From Butyrivibrio proteoclasticus B316 (GTDB lineage: Bacteria > Bacillota > Clostridia > Lachnospirales > Lachnospiraceae): a stretch of DNA of 64,000 nucleotides. The position numbers were made by a program, and so were the translations under genes. The stretch covers positions 248,001 to 312,000 of the forward strand of contig NC_014389.1 of the NCBI RefSeq assembly GCF_000145035.1, given 5' to 3'. Positions within the stretch are counted from its first letter, which is position 1. Every line of letters begins with the position of its first letter. This document shows, piece after piece, positions 16,794-27,200 of the stretch. The notes under the pieces are model-generated. The model did no database searches, was not told where the DNA came from, and saw only the letters and a list, made by a program, of their open reading frames with translations.

Positions 16794-18894
16794 CTTCAAT
16801 CTTCCTTTTTAGCGTATTACAAAGTCCGGTTACTCTTATGATCTCATCTTCACTTTTAAGAGCTTTTTCTATGGCACCTTTCTTGGCAATTATCACGACA
16901 TTCTTTTTAGCTCTTGTGATAGCGGTAAGCATGATGGAACGGTAGAGCATATTTGGATACTCGTCATCAACAACAAGAATGATATTGTCGTTTTCATTTC
17001 CCTGCATCTTATGGATTGTGCAGCACCATGCGTGCTCGGTATCCATAAGGTCTTCTTCAGAAAGTATTCGTATCCCGTCGTAGAACTGTGCAGTCACCGA
17101 AGACATCGTCAAACCGGTTATGATGCCGATATCTCCATTCCAATAACCTTTCCTATAGTTATTGCGGATTATCATGATCTTGTCGCCATCGTAATAATCT
17201 GTCTTTAAGAATCTTTCTCGTCCCCTGCTTTTAGCCTGAGTGATGAGAGAATCAATATGGACTTTCCCGGCATTCCCTTTTCTTGTAAAGGAAAGTATCT
17301 GACTATCTGTACCCCATTTTTTAAAATATCTGGCCGTTGCGCGTATAAGATCATCAGATGTCTGGTATTCTTCAATAATAAAGTTCTTTCCGGTAAGAAG
17401 GCTCGTCTGTTTATCAAGAATACGCAGATAATTAGTTATTATCAGGTCGTCTTTTGCCTGTCTGTGGATGGTAGTGAGCCTTGCTGTTTCAAAACAGCCT
17501 GAATCGATAATATCCTTAAGGACCGTCCCAGCTGATACAGACTGAAGCTGTTCTATATCCCCTGAAAGGATAACAAGAGAGCCACTTGGGATGGCCTGAA
17601 GGAGATTTAAAAAGAGCTGCTCTCCAACCATGGACATCTCATCTATGATATAAAGCCCCTTTGAAAGCTGGCGTTTTTTGTTATACATGAATATGTAGTC
17701 ATTATCCCCAAGTGCTCTTACATCAAGCTGTTTGTGTATCGTAACTGCGCGAAGCTGCCCGTCTATTGCCTGAGTGATCCTTGCGGCCGCAGCTCCTGTC
17801 GGGGCACATAAAAATATCGGATTTCCAAGTCCCATATCTTCATAGGCTTTTATGATCTCTTTTATTGTTGTAGTTTTCCCAGTACCGGGACCGCCGGTGA
17901 TTATTTTTATACCGGTTGTCCTTACAAGTTCTATTGCCTTTAGCTGATCCTTGTCTGGTTTAAAGTATCCGTTGTAGCCTTTGTAAGGAAGCTTTTGTAC
18001 CTGACTGTTAAGTCTAAAGAGCTCATCTGCGATTACCTGTTCTATCTGATAAAGCCTATGAGGATATACAAGGTGCCCGTAACCAGGGTCTTCATCAATG
18101 ATAAATTCCCTGGAACTTAGAACAGCTGTCATTATTGTTGCATCGGCTACAGGCTCGAAAGCGCTGTTTTTCTGAATATCGTGGATCATTCTTTTAAGCT
18201 CTGACAGTTTTACACAGCAGTTGCCACTAGCTTCGGTTTTATCTGCTATAACCCTGCAGATTGCCCGTATCCTGTTTTTATCGAATATATCAACCCCAAA
18301 GTTTTTGGCAGCTTTATCGCATAAATTAAATGAAAGTCCACATCCGATCCCAATATATGGATCATTTTTAAATGCCTGCCATGCGCCGGTAAAATACTTC
18401 TTATACAGACTTTCTGCATCTGGAAGCCTTCCGCCAAACTCCTTTATCTTTTCATAGAGTCTGGATCTTTCCTGTATTCCCGTAAGTGCAAGCGTTATCT
18501 TTAATGCTGCTTCTTTTGGCGTCTTGGCTTCCTTAAGGCACTCCTGGATATCCTCGTATTTAAGTTCCCCGTATGAGGTCAGGCCGCTTTCCTTTGTTCT
18601 TTTATTTAAGGATTCAACGATTCTTCTGGCAGCGACCATGCCTACCTTTTTAAAACATCTTCCGGATAAAAAGTAGATCATCTTCTGATCATCCGTTGTA
18701 TCAAGTCCAATGTTTTCAACGGTTATATTTTTTGAATCTTCAAATTCGGCCTTTCCTGTTACGACAATAGGTGTGCCTGGATAAAGCTCCGGAGCTATGC
18801 CAAAACACTTATATATTTTTCCCTTTGATTCAAGTATGAAATACGTTCCGATAATACTTTCTGAACGTATAAATTTCCCACAAAATTTTTCCAT
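16759..18894 (-). CDS. RecD-like SF1B DNA helicase
   Basis: The 711-aa protein has a helical N-terminal region with helix-hairpin-helix character, Walker A GGPGTGKTTT near residue 330, APTGAAAAR, the DEMSM Walker B (LYIIDEMSMVG), GDIEQLQSV, an LTTIHRQ motif and the C-terminal HKMQGNE plus YRSIMLTAITRAKK motifs. The layout matches RecD2-type 5'-to-3' helicases. It probably acts in plasmid replication or repair together with the RecG and UvrD/PcrA helicases encoded nearby. The gene leads the operon helicase - 64 aa - sigma - surface protein. A 14-bp inverted repeat overlaps its promoter and ribosome binding site. Confidence 0.9.
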   Translation of the reverse strand: MEKFCGKFIRSESIIGTYFILESKGKIYKCFGIAPELYPGTPIVVTGKAEFEDSKNITVENIGLDTTDDQKMIYFLSGRCFKKVGMVAARRIVESLNKRTKESGLTSYGELKYEDIQECLKEAKTPKEAALKITLALTGIQERSRLYEKIKEFGGRLPDAESLYKKYFTGAWQAFKNDPYIGIGCGLSFNLCDKAAKNFGVDIFDKNRIRAICRVIADKTEASGNCCVKLSELKRMIHDIQKNSAFEPVADATIMTAVLSSREFIIDEDPGYGHLVYPHRLYQIEQVIADELFRLNSQVQKLPYKGYNGYFKPDKDQLKAIELVRTTGIKIITGGPGTGKTTTIKEIIKAYEDMGLGNPIFLCAPTGAAAARITQAIDGQLRAVTIHKQLDVRALGDNDYIFMYNKKRQLSKGLYIIDEMSMVGEQLFLNLLQAIPSGSLVILSGDIEQLQSVSAGTVLKDIIDSGCFETARLTTIHRQAKDDLIITNYLRILDKQTSLLTGKNFIIEEYQTSDDLIRATARYFKKWGTDSQILSFTRKGNAGKVHIDSLITQAKSRGRERFLKTDYYDGDKIMIIRNNYRKGYWNGDIGIITGLTMSSVTAQFYDGIRILSEEDLMDTEHAWCCTIHKMQGNENDNIILVVDDEYPNMLYRSIMLTAITRAKKNVVIIAKKGAIEKALKSEDEIIRVTGLCNTLKRKIEDVKRSGSQSAC

Positions 18895-18900
18895 AAAAAT

Positions 18901-18941
18901 CTCCCATAGTATGCAGTTTTAATTATCGCATGCTATGGGAG
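18901..18941 (-). promoter_or_regulatory. Inverted repeat around the -10 and ribosome binding site of the RecD-like gene
   Basis: CTCCCATAGTATGC (18901-18914) and GCATGCTATGGGAG (18928-18941) are inverted 14-mers with one mismatch, separated by 13 bp. On the minus strand the GATAAT -10 hexamer lies in the spacer, and the GGGAG ribosome binding site is inside the proximal arm. It could be an operator or, if transcription starts further upstream, a hairpin hiding the ribosome binding site. Confidence 0.7.
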
Positions 18942-18960
18942 CTATATATTTTTCTGCACA
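18922..18960 (-). promoter_or_regulatory. Box promoter of the RecD-like/sigma operon (TGTGCA-N27-GATAAT)
   Basis: TGTGCAGAAAAATA on the minus strand (TGTGCA at 18960-18955) is followed by exactly 27 bp and GATAAT (18927-18922). It has the same form as the promoters at 5247, 24157, 42345, 54458 and 59835. Confidence 0.65.
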
Positions 18961-18987
18961 GCTATTTATCTTGCAGAATAAAAATTT

Positions 18988-20982
18988 TTACTTCGACATG
19001 TCCAGACCGATGTCTTTTTTGTGAGTTTCACTCGATTTACTGCTCTTATCCGGTGTCTTGTCATCTTTATGTCTGTTAAGGAACATGTCCTCTTTTTCTC
19101 TCATTATGGTGTACAGGTTCTTTGTATTGTCCCTTCCTTTTTCTTCAAAGAGTCTGCTTGGAGCGTGCTCGATAACAATATTTATGCTTCCAAGTTCCTC
19201 CATTGCTTCCGTACATCTTGACTTGAATGTCTGTTCAAGGATCTGACGCTCGCTTTGAACATCGGCGATTGTAAAGCCATTGTCACCCTTTTGGGAATCC
19301 GGCATCGCTCTATCAAACTCCTTTGTAAGAAATGCCTTGTAGTCAGCATTTGCCATAACACTGATGATATCATCTCTTGAAGGTGTCTTGTAATCAAGAT
19401 TTGATATCCTGCTGTTATTTGAGTCTCTAAGGCATTCAATAAGGGCTTTATTTGCAAGTCCTGCTGCCTTTATATCATCTGGGGTGAGGCTCTTTGTTGC
19501 ATAACCCCTAAACTGCGCTTTTGCAAGTTCTGCCGCAATCTGTCTGTCAAGACAGGACTGTGGAGTTACAGGCTGCTTCATGTTGTAGCTTAAAGCTTCA
19601 TATGCAACAGACTTCATTGCAAGTTCCTTCTGCTTTGCAAGTTTGATAGTAGGAATGTCTTCCTTATCGATCTCGTCTTTTAAAGCAGCTATATCCTTCT
19701 GTACAGCTACGATCTTATCAAGACGGTTTTCTGCAGGAAGTCCCTCGATATATCTGTATACATCCTTTGCTGCATCCTTGAGCTCATCCATCCTGTTGTC
19801 AGAAATGTATACCTTCTGGCCTGTTCCACTCTGAATTGCAATCCTGAGGTCTCTTAGATAGTCGCCTGATCTTGAAGCATACTGGCTTTCCTCAGTTCCA
19901 TTATAGTGTGCTGTATATTCAGTTGGCCCAAACTGCACATAGTCATTTGTCTGGATCCATCTTCTGTTCTGAGAATCAGTATACTCGTGGATTGAGAAGA
20001 TATATCCTGAATCTTCCTGATCTGGAACGTCATTCTGGATGCAGTCGAGAACTCTGTTTATCTTGTTCTGCTCTGTATCTGAGTGGCGGGTTCTAGCTCT
20101 TTCTACGTCAGCAGTCTTTCCTGTCATTGAGTAAGCTGCAAGAGCGATTGTCTGAACGGCTTCCTTGTAGAACTTCTCATTATCGGCTGCGTTGTTTCCG
20201 CCATAGCAGTAAAGATTGTAAGTTCCATCATCACACTTTTCTTTAGCAAAAGAAAAACTTCTGGATTTTGTAGACTCCATGATGGCCTTTTCAGCCAGCT
20301 CAGATGTCAGGCCTGTAAACTTAAAGATTTGACCTTCTGTCTTTTTTGCATATGCCTGAAGGTCGATTACTTCCGGTCTTAAATATTTACCAACCTGAAG
20401 CTTTGTAGCACTTTCCAGCTCATTCATCTTCTCTGCGATGCCCGCATTGTAAAGCAGCATATAGTTTCCACTTATAAGCTGCATTGGCACGACCTGAGAC
20501 ATCATGTTTGACTCATTTAAAAGCTTTACCATGGCAATATATTCTGATCTGTTAAGATACATTGCGTATGGATCATGCATCTGATATTTACATTCTTTGA
20601 TGATATCTTGCACATGCTCTTTGTCAGCTTTTGAAAGTTTGCTTTTTCCAATAAGGCGGACCAGGTCATCATAACCCTTATCAGCATAGATATCCTCTCT
20701 TGATTTGTCTTTAAGCTCTTTTTCAATTACATCATAGAGCTTTTCCTTAACATCATCAGAAATATCTTTATCAGCCTCTATAGTCTGCTGCAATTTCATA
20801 AGCTGGGTATGCCACGGGATCTCCATAAGAGCCATCTCCTCAAGAAGCATCTCGATTTCATGCTGTACTCTCATTCTGTTAACTTCTTCAAGGGCCATAA
20901 GTATATTTGTTATGAGCTGCAAAAACTGTGTATTTGAACTTGCTGACAGATTTGCCACCGCTTCGTCTGTAGAGTGCGCCAT
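18988..20982 (-). CDS. Large 664-aa cytoplasmic protein of unknown function
   Basis: The start MAHSTDEAV is chosen because GGAAGGAG precedes it at good spacing; an ATG six codons upstream overlaps that site. The protein is mostly helical and charged, with no signal peptide or membrane segments. A central segment (YIFSIHEYTDSQNRRWIQTN, DYVQFG) looks beta-rich, and the C-terminus is Lys/Ser-rich. No conserved catalytic motif is seen. It has its own transcription unit opposite the divergently transcribed 21123 gene. It is probably a plasmid-specific backbone protein. Confidence 0.75.
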   Translation of the reverse strand: MAHSTDEAVANLSASSNTQFLQLITNILMALEEVNRMRVQHEIEMLLEEMALMEIPWHTQLMKLQQTIEADKDISDDVKEKLYDVIEKELKDKSREDIYADKGYDDLVRLIGKSKLSKADKEHVQDIIKECKYQMHDPYAMYLNRSEYIAMVKLLNESNMMSQVVPMQLISGNYMLLYNAGIAEKMNELESATKLQVGKYLRPEVIDLQAYAKKTEGQIFKFTGLTSELAEKAIMESTKSRSFSFAKEKCDDGTYNLYCYGGNNAADNEKFYKEAVQTIALAAYSMTGKTADVERARTRHSDTEQNKINRVLDCIQNDVPDQEDSGYIFSIHEYTDSQNRRWIQTNDYVQFGPTEYTAHYNGTEESQYASRSGDYLRDLRIAIQSGTGQKVYISDNRMDELKDAAKDVYRYIEGLPAENRLDKIVAVQKDIAALKDEIDKEDIPTIKLAKQKELAMKSVAYEALSYNMKQPVTPQSCLDRQIAAELAKAQFRGYATKSLTPDDIKAAGLANKALIECLRDSNNSRISNLDYKTPSRDDIISVMANADYKAFLTKEFDRAMPDSQKGDNGFTIADVQSERQILEQTFKSRCTEAMEELGSINIVIEHAPSRLFEEKGRDNTKNLYTIMREKEDMFLNRHKDDKTPDKSSKSSETHKKDIGLDMSK

Positions 20983-21043
20983 TTTTATTTCTCCTTCCAT
21001 ATTTCAAACTCTTAATAAGATTATGTCATTTATTGATAAAGAT

Positions 21044-21096
21044 ATTATGGGTAATTCCGTGCAGAAATTATTGTGCTTTTTAAGAGTAACTATGAT
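21044..21096. promoter_or_regulatory. Divergent promoter region between 18988-20982 and 21123-21836
   Basis: Minus strand: ACC-CATAAT-ATC (21049-21044) is a -10 of the second promoter class seen in this window. Plus strand: CGTGCAGAAATT (from 21058) is followed, 27 bp after CGTGCA, by TATGAT at 21091-21096, a slightly degenerate member of the box promoter class. Confidence 0.5.
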
Positions 21097-21122
21097 GGTA
21101 TTACAAGGAGGAATTTACCGTC

Positions 21123-21836
21123 ATGGCAACATACCAAAATAGAACACTGATACATGAATATACTCAGATATTATGCGGCTCAAAGAGCAAATTCTCTAAC
21201 CCGTTCTTTTCCAAGCAGAACAGACAACGAGGTGAACAGTATGCTTATGAGCTTTTTAGAATAGCAATAGAGATCTTTCTTCACTGGACGCCGGAGCAGG
21301 CCAATAAGCGTCTTAACCAAGAAGTCATAAAGAAAATGCGTCTCGATATCGCTCTTTCTTACATTGACCTTCCGGATGAAGCTCTTGCAAGTAATGATTA
21401 TTCCTGGATACTGCATAAACTTTATCCTGACATTCCATATAATATGGAGGGGCAGACTCTTGCAATATATGATGCCGTCCTTAATGGAACCAGAAATAAG
21501 TGGCCAAAAAATTTCTTTGAGGGGATAGAGGGTTATGACAGAGCCTGCATATGCCTTCGCAAGATGATTGAAACCCATATGCACTGGGATAATCTCGAAG
21601 ACCTGCACAGACAATTTGCAACAGGGGAAGGTAGTAAAATGTTAAGGCAGTATCGACTCAACAAAATAATGGGGATTGTTTTTGGAGACCCTTTGTCCTA
21701 TCTTTATGCTGCACTGCCTGATGAACAAAAAGACCCATTTCTTTACCACTATTATTCTGTTATATATTTTTATGAGCAGGAAAAGAAGCAGGAAGCAAGA
21801 TTCATGGCATCTTCTTCTCAAAACGGGAAAAATTAA
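21123..21836 (+). CDS. Hypothetical 237-aa protein (plus strand)
   Basis: ACAAGGAGGAATTTACCGTC precedes the ATG. The product is soluble, aromatic-rich and mainly helical (YAYELFRIAIEIFLHW, DYSWILHKLYPDIP, YHYYSVIYFYEQEKK), with a polar tail. No known motif is seen. It is one of the few native plus-strand genes and has its own box promoter and a downstream terminator, i.e. a monocistronic unit. Confidence 0.75.
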   Translation: MATYQNRTLIHEYTQILCGSKSKFSNPFFSKQNRQRGEQYAYELFRIAIEIFLHWTPEQANKRLNQEVIKKMRLDIALSYIDLPDEALASNDYSWILHKLYPDIPYNMEGQTLAIYDAVLNGTRNKWPKNFFEGIEGYDRACICLRKMIETHMHWDNLEDLHRQFATGEGSKMLRQYRLNKIMGIVFGDPLSYLYAALPDEQKDPFLYHYYSVIYFYEQEKKQEARFMASSSQNGKN

Positions 21837-21876
21837 CGCAGTGCGTCGCTATATTTATCTTTGAAGATCCGTATAA

Positions 21877-21912
21877 AATAAGATCAGCTCTAGGGCTGAT
21901 CTTATTATTTGC
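21877..21912. terminator. Bidirectional terminator between convergent genes
   Basis: AATAAGATCAGC/GCTGATCTTATT is a perfect 12-bp stem with a six-base loop. T-rich flanks on the plus strand end the 21123 gene. The arm overlaps the stop codon of the convergent gene at 21905. Confidence 0.88.
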
Positions 21913-22360
21913 TCCTTATCAGTTTATATCCTTGCATTGTATCTTCCGGCCGGTACATATCAACCCGGCCCGTGTCCGTATCAACAATCACATGCCACAT
22001 ATTATCTGGGGATATATGGATTATTGCGTAAGAAACTCCTTCGATATTTGTTACAGTTGTCATATTCCCATCAGACGTAGTAATCTTGATTTCCTGGGCA
22101 ATCTGATGCTGAATTATTTCTACATTTTCAACAGTCCTGCCATTTACGGTATCTGCTATCTCGAGTGCTGTAAACCTGGCAATATCCCGATACATCAGGC
22201 CACCAAAAACTCCAAGGGTTAAAAAGAACGCCAAATTAATAAGGCCGTATCTTATTTTCTGGCTCAGCCATATGATAAGCACTGAAAATATCAGAGTGAT
22301 TATTATATAGACTGCAGACGTAATATGTGTTAGTGCGATTGTCTGATATGGCGAAAACAT
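21905..22360 (-). CDS. Membrane protein with two N-terminal helices, hypothetical
   Basis: The 151-aa product has hydrophobic segments at about residues 12-33 and 39-57, then a soluble beta-rich domain of about 90 residues (NVEIIQHQIAQEI, TNIEGVSYAIIHIS, HVIVDTDTGRVDMY). It follows the preceding gene after a single base, suggesting one operon of three genes (24123 to 21905). Family not recognised. Confidence 0.72.
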   Translation of the reverse strand: MFSPYQTIALTHITSAVYIIITLIFSVLIIWLSQKIRYGLINLAFFLTLGVFGGLMYRDIARFTALEIADTVNGRTVENVEIIQHQIAQEIKITTSDGNMTTVTNIEGVSYAIIHISPDNMWHVIVDTDTGRVDMYRPEDTMQGYKLIRSK

Positions 22361-22361
22361 C

Positions 22362-23207
22362 CTATGCCTCTATCTGCTCATATTGTTTATACATGCCATT
22401 GAGCATGGCAGATTCTTCACATTTTATTCCATCTACACTCTTGTAGAATTCCGCCTGCTTATTCTTTACTTTTTCTAGCAAAAGCTGCTTATATTTATGT
22501 TTGGCATTCTTCCTTACTGTATCAGCAAGCTTTTTAATTACATAATCCGGTATCTCATGTTCGAATGTGACTTTTGAAGATTCGAATTCGTTCGCGTTAC
22601 AGATTGCAACGAGAATATCCTTCATCCAGAATTCGCATTCGTAATATTCTGCATTATCTACCGCTTTTATTATAAGGACAGCAGAATCATCATATTTGTG
22701 CTCAACAGTTCCATTTAACGGATGATGGTTTAATATTGTCCATTGGACCAGATCTGAGAACACAGCATCTTGTGAAAATATATGATTGGTTGAGAGAACG
22801 GCAGCAGCTTCTATAAACTGGTCCACATCCTCCATAGAGATAAAGTCTTTGTATTTATCGGTAAAGAACCAGTTATTACTGCCCTTAATTGTTCCGTTAA
22901 TTGCTCTTGCTGAGAAACAAACCGCGTCATTACGATAGAGAATAAGCCTGTATTCCGCCCTTGCTATAGCAGACTCATTGGTGTTTTCTGCTTCAAATCT
23001 AAATGAGCCGTCCTTATTTTGTATTGTGACAGAATCTTTTGAGCTATCATGACTTAGAATAAGCGCTATCGTATCAAGAAGAAATGTCATGTACGGCTGA
23101 AGAGGATCCTGCATGACATCCATTATCATACTGTTATTGTCGATGGTAATAATGTTCCTGGTACGCTCTTTGATCTGTTCTATCGTATTTTGGCGGAATC
23201 TTTTCAT
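22362..23207 (-). CDS. Hypothetical 281-aa cytoplasmic protein
   Basis: No signal peptide or membrane helix is seen. The protein is mixed alpha/beta with a Lys-rich helical C-terminus (RKNAKHKYKQLLLEKVKNK). It starts directly after the stop of the 23209 gene and ends one base before the next start, so the three genes are tightly coupled. No family is recognised. Confidence 0.72.
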   Translation of the reverse strand: MKRFRQNTIEQIKERTRNIITIDNNSMIMDVMQDPLQPYMTFLLDTIALILSHDSSKDSVTIQNKDGSFRFEAENTNESAIARAEYRLILYRNDAVCFSARAINGTIKGSNNWFFTDKYKDFISMEDVDQFIEAAAVLSTNHIFSQDAVFSDLVQWTILNHHPLNGTVEHKYDDSAVLIIKAVDNAEYYECEFWMKDILVAICNANEFESSKVTFEHEIPDYVIKKLADTVRKNAKHKYKQLLLEKVKNKQAEFYKSVDGIKCEESAMLNGMYKQYEQIEA

Positions 23208-23208
23208 T

Positions 23209-24123
23209 TTATTTTCCTCTTTTCTTCAATGCAACAACTACTATTATGGTTGCAGCAAGAGCTATCGCCATGAAAATTCCAAGATACTTAAAAAAAGCTT
23301 CCTTGCTCATCTGATTCGTAGATGCTTCTTTTGTTTCTTCCTCCCAATTAGTAAAATCTTCTATTTCAGCACCCACTTCCTCCGGGTCAACAACTGGTGT
23401 TTCTTCAATCTTTTCTGATATATCGAGAGCAGCACTTCCAAACACTTCTGCATATCTTGACTCTGCTTCTGATTCTGGGATTATCTCATATTGATAATAT
23501 TCCGCTATTTCTCTTTCCCGTTCCGTCATCGGATCATCAGTATGTTCGACAATGATCTTTTTGTTTATGAGCTCTGCTTCAATGGTATTTCTAGGCTCTA
23601 TATTTGCTTCTGATAAAAGAGGCATGACATCGCCGGCGTCAGAAGGCCTTTCTGCTTTTTCCATGATAACGTCAAGCTCGTATTGTGTTGCGCCAGCGTT
23701 ATTTACTTCGTAACCTGCTTCCTTAGCGGCATTTCCAACCTGGGCAATATTTCCTTCGGGGCCATAAAAGAACTGGATAAGTGATTCCTGTTCCTGTCCA
23801 GATGTATAAACTATGCCTGTTTCTTCTGCGCCATCAAACACCATGTACTCGGGGTGCATATATGTTGGCATCGGAGTTCCTACAATATCGTAAAACTCAG
23901 AGTATGAACCCATCTCCATGGCCTTTATATAAGCCTCTGCAGCTTCATCCCCAGATGCGCTTCTGATATTTTCAATAAGTGTAGTTGTATCTGCATCAAG
24001 AACTGTATTTACTGTTCCGTCCACGTCCATAAGCTTATATGAATCTGGATTTGAAGCATAAGCTGTAACTGGCGTTGAAATCATTAAAATAAAAAATCCA
24101 ATAACTGGCAGTATCTTTCTCAT
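23209..24123 (-). CDS. Secreted protein anchored by a C-terminal membrane helix
   Basis: The 304-aa product has a signal peptide (MRKILPVIGFFILMISTPVT AYA), an acidic extracellular domain, and a C-terminal helix (YLGIFMAIALAATIIVVVAL) followed by KKRGK. There is no LPxTG. This type I topology recurs in this window (34255-35385 and 11795-15382). It is first in its operon behind a box promoter with a TATAAT hexamer. Function unknown; a cell-surface role is inferred. Confidence 0.75.
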   Translation of the reverse strand: MRKILPVIGFFILMISTPVTAYASNPDSYKLMDVDGTVNTVLDADTTTLIENIRSASGDEAAEAYIKAMEMGSYSEFYDIVGTPMPTYMHPEYMVFDGAEETGIVYTSGQEQESLIQFFYGPEGNIAQVGNAAKEAGYEVNNAGATQYELDVIMEKAERPSDAGDVMPLLSEANIEPRNTIEAELINKKIIVEHTDDPMTEREREIAEYYQYEIIPESEAESRYAEVFGSAALDISEKIEETPVVDPEEVGAEIEDFTNWEEETKEASTNQMSKEAFFKYLGIFMAIALAATIIVVVALKKRGK

Positions 24124-24156
24124 AATCCAAAGTATCTCCTTTTAATAGATACGTCG

Positions 24157-24195
24157 ATTATACAGGATTTTGTCTATCCATTATTTTTCTGCACA
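24157..24195 (-). promoter_or_regulatory. Box promoter of the 24123-21905 operon (TGTGCA-N27-TATAAT)
   Basis: TGTGCAGAAAAATA (TGTGCA at 24195-24190) precedes a perfect TATAAT (24162-24157) by exactly 27 bp on the minus strand. No TTGACA lies at the usual distance. It is one of the two best examples of the class. Confidence 0.75.
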
Positions 24196-24204
24196 AATTT
24201 ATAT

Positions 24205-24232
24205 AACAAAACAGGCGGACAATTGTCCGCCT
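24205..24232 (-). terminator. Intrinsic terminator of the 24249-28382 gene
   Basis: AGGCGGACAATTGTCCGCCT is a perfect palindrome followed by TGTTTTG on the minus strand. The next operon's box promoter starts about 10 bp beyond. Confidence 0.85.
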
Positions 24233-24248
24233 ATTACTTTGCCTTATG

Positions 24249-27200
24249 TTACTGCGTTGTCCAGTAGTTAGCTTCAAACCATTCATCAACTGATTCTGAC
24301 ATATTGATGATAAATACATCTCCCCAGTCAACGCGGATGTTCTTGTTTGCATAATGGCCATCTCCGCCAGCTACCTTTGAACCAACCTTTGCATGGAGCT
24401 GATCTTCGCCATACCCTTGTGCTTCCCACATGGACTGGTTGCCATCGTAGGCACCTTCATATGTAAGATCTTTCTTGCTATCAAGGCTATTATGGGATGT
24501 GATATCAAAGTGTACTACAAGATATCCGCCCTGGAGCCATACATTCTTATCATCCTTTGCAATACCGCCATGCTCATTAGCATATGCTGTAAGCTCATCC
24601 TTGGTCATGGTAGTAAGGAAAAGCTCTGATGGAATAGTGTATGTTCCATACCAGGTCTGCATTGAAGGATTTACACTTGTATGTACAGCATCTTCTGAAC
24701 CTTCGAGAATATAAAGCTCATCTACAGAGGTAGCATTTACATAGTCTTTATTCAGATTTTCTTTAAGGTATGCTTCATTTCCACTGAATACTCTAAGCTC
24801 AGATGTCAGATTAATATTTGACAGCGTGCTGCTTGCTACTTTCTGATTCTTAAAGTTATTCACAAGGTTTTCAATATTTGCACTTTCTCTATTGTAGAAC
24901 GAAGCAGTAGTAGGGTCATATTTTGGCTTTGCAACAGTCTTTCTTAAATCACTATCAAAATACGAGCCATTGAACTTGGCGTCTGAAAGAGATGTGGTTG
25001 TAACAAGAGCCTTATCTTTGTCGCTTCCATACTCGATATAAAGTGTCTCATTGCTTCCCGAGTAGTCGTTATAGTATACATGGAGCTGACCATGTGTTTC
25101 ATTTGAGGTTCCGCTCTTAGGATCAAGCACATACCTTCCTGTTGCTCCTGCACCATCCGCCGCAGAATCTGGCCACCACCAGAATGTAGGCTTGATCTCT
25201 ACCCAGTCTCCGTCATTCCATAAGTTACTCATAGTCTTTACAGAGAAAGCAAATTCAGTGCCCTTAGGAGCAGTTCCAGCGTCTTCATATTTATGTGATT
25301 TCGTATTATCAATGATGATAGTATTCTTTTTATCCCACCCTATCGCACTTGAAAGATTCCTCGTAAGAGTGCTGTTTGAAACAGTATCACCGGTATGTGC
25401 AATCTCTCCTGTTCTTGTATACCTTACATTCTTTGCAAGAGAAGTATATCTTCCTTCCGGATCGTTTCCAAGACGGTTTTTATTTCCAGCCTTCTTCTCC
25501 TCATAATTATAGGCAAATGGATATGTAAGATCATGCCAGGAATTCTCAAATGTTGATGTAAGCTGTTTGTCATACAGATCCCTGTTGTTACTTCCAACTA
25601 CTTCAAAGTCATAGATCCATCCGGACAACTGTACTCCAATGTCATATTTTGCCACGTATGTTGAAGTATCTGCCATATAGCGGTCGCCATCAGCTTCATT
25701 CCATTCTTCTGCCATGGCTTCTTTCTGCGCTTCTGTAATGACGTTGCAGGCTTCTACTTTAAATCTTATACCAGATTCATCAGCATAACTTCCTTCAAGT
25801 GACCAGCTCGGGATATAGAACTTTGTCCAAAGAAGGTTATCTCTTGTACTTGAACTGTCATCAGCATCATATATAGTAATCCAGTATTTTGGATCCGACT
25901 CATCTTCGGTTGCCGGATAATATGTAGGCGTGTCATTACCCTTTTCATAAACGCATACTGCAAATGGGAAGTGTACAAGTTTCTTGGATACATACTTATC
26001 AAACTTGATCTCGTCTGACTCTGAGTATGTATTATCAAATAGATCCGGCGTTTTATATTCACCTGAACCTTCTTCCCAGAAGTAGTACCCCTGCGTAGCC
26101 AGGTGCTCTCTTGGAGAGAACTTAAACCAGTACGTATTATCCAGTCGCAATTGTACAAGACTTGAATTACGTCCATCGGCAGCAGTACTTCCCTTGAGCT
26201 GAACTTCATGCGTTGTATCACCGGAATCCTTATTCCAATGCTGCGCTCCACTATCGGGATGTGCACCTGTATCAGGATCATCATATACAGCTATAACTGA
26301 TACAACAGGAGTATCAACAATAATCGGGTCATTTCCTGCATATGCGCCCTTGATCTGATTGCCTGTAGGAACGCTTAATCCCCAATACTTCTCATTAGGA
26401 TTATATGCAAGTACATGTTCGTAATTTGCGGAATTTACTTCGGCGTAATACTCGCCATTAGCTTGTGAAGCAACAATTTCTTTCTGCGATTTACCAAACG
26501 CTGGCGTTGTCTCATATGTTTCTGTATCAACAGAACCAAATGCGCTATTCATGGTTCCTTTAAGTTTTTCGGCAAGGTCTTTTAAATATGATGGCAGATG
26601 TTCGTTGTCAAAATTCTGGTTCATATCTTCGCCCGCGCCAAGATATTTAACGTCTCTGTCAGGCATCATATCACCTACTACCGTACGACTGTCGTAACCC
26701 ATTATCAAAGTATCTGTCGAATATGTAGCATAATACAATGTATTCAGATTTTCAGATTCGTTCCTTCCATCCTTTACCCAGCTGTCTATAAGTGCATCTG
26801 CTGCCTCGTCAGCTTCTCCACTTGGTGGCTCGCTAAAACCTGAGAAGTCTCCAAGATCCTGCATCTCGGTTGTAGTCCATGAACCCCAGGTAATATGCGC
26901 ATCTGCATTAGTACTTGGGAAGGCATAAGGCTCTCCTGGCTGCTTATTATAACTTCCATTCCATGAGCCTGAGCCAAGAAGTGTTAAACTGTAAGCAGGT
27001 CTTACGCTATCACCGTCTCTTACATCATATGATTCGATACCGCCGTTCACAGGACCATTAAGGTCAGGTGCGATATCGTTTCTGACATGCTTGTCTGTTC
27101 CGCTATAGTTTTCCTGGCTGTTTTCCATGCCATTTGATGTTTCAGCATCCTTAAAGTCATATAGTTCAAGATCGTAGATATAGATGAACTGTGCTTTTCT

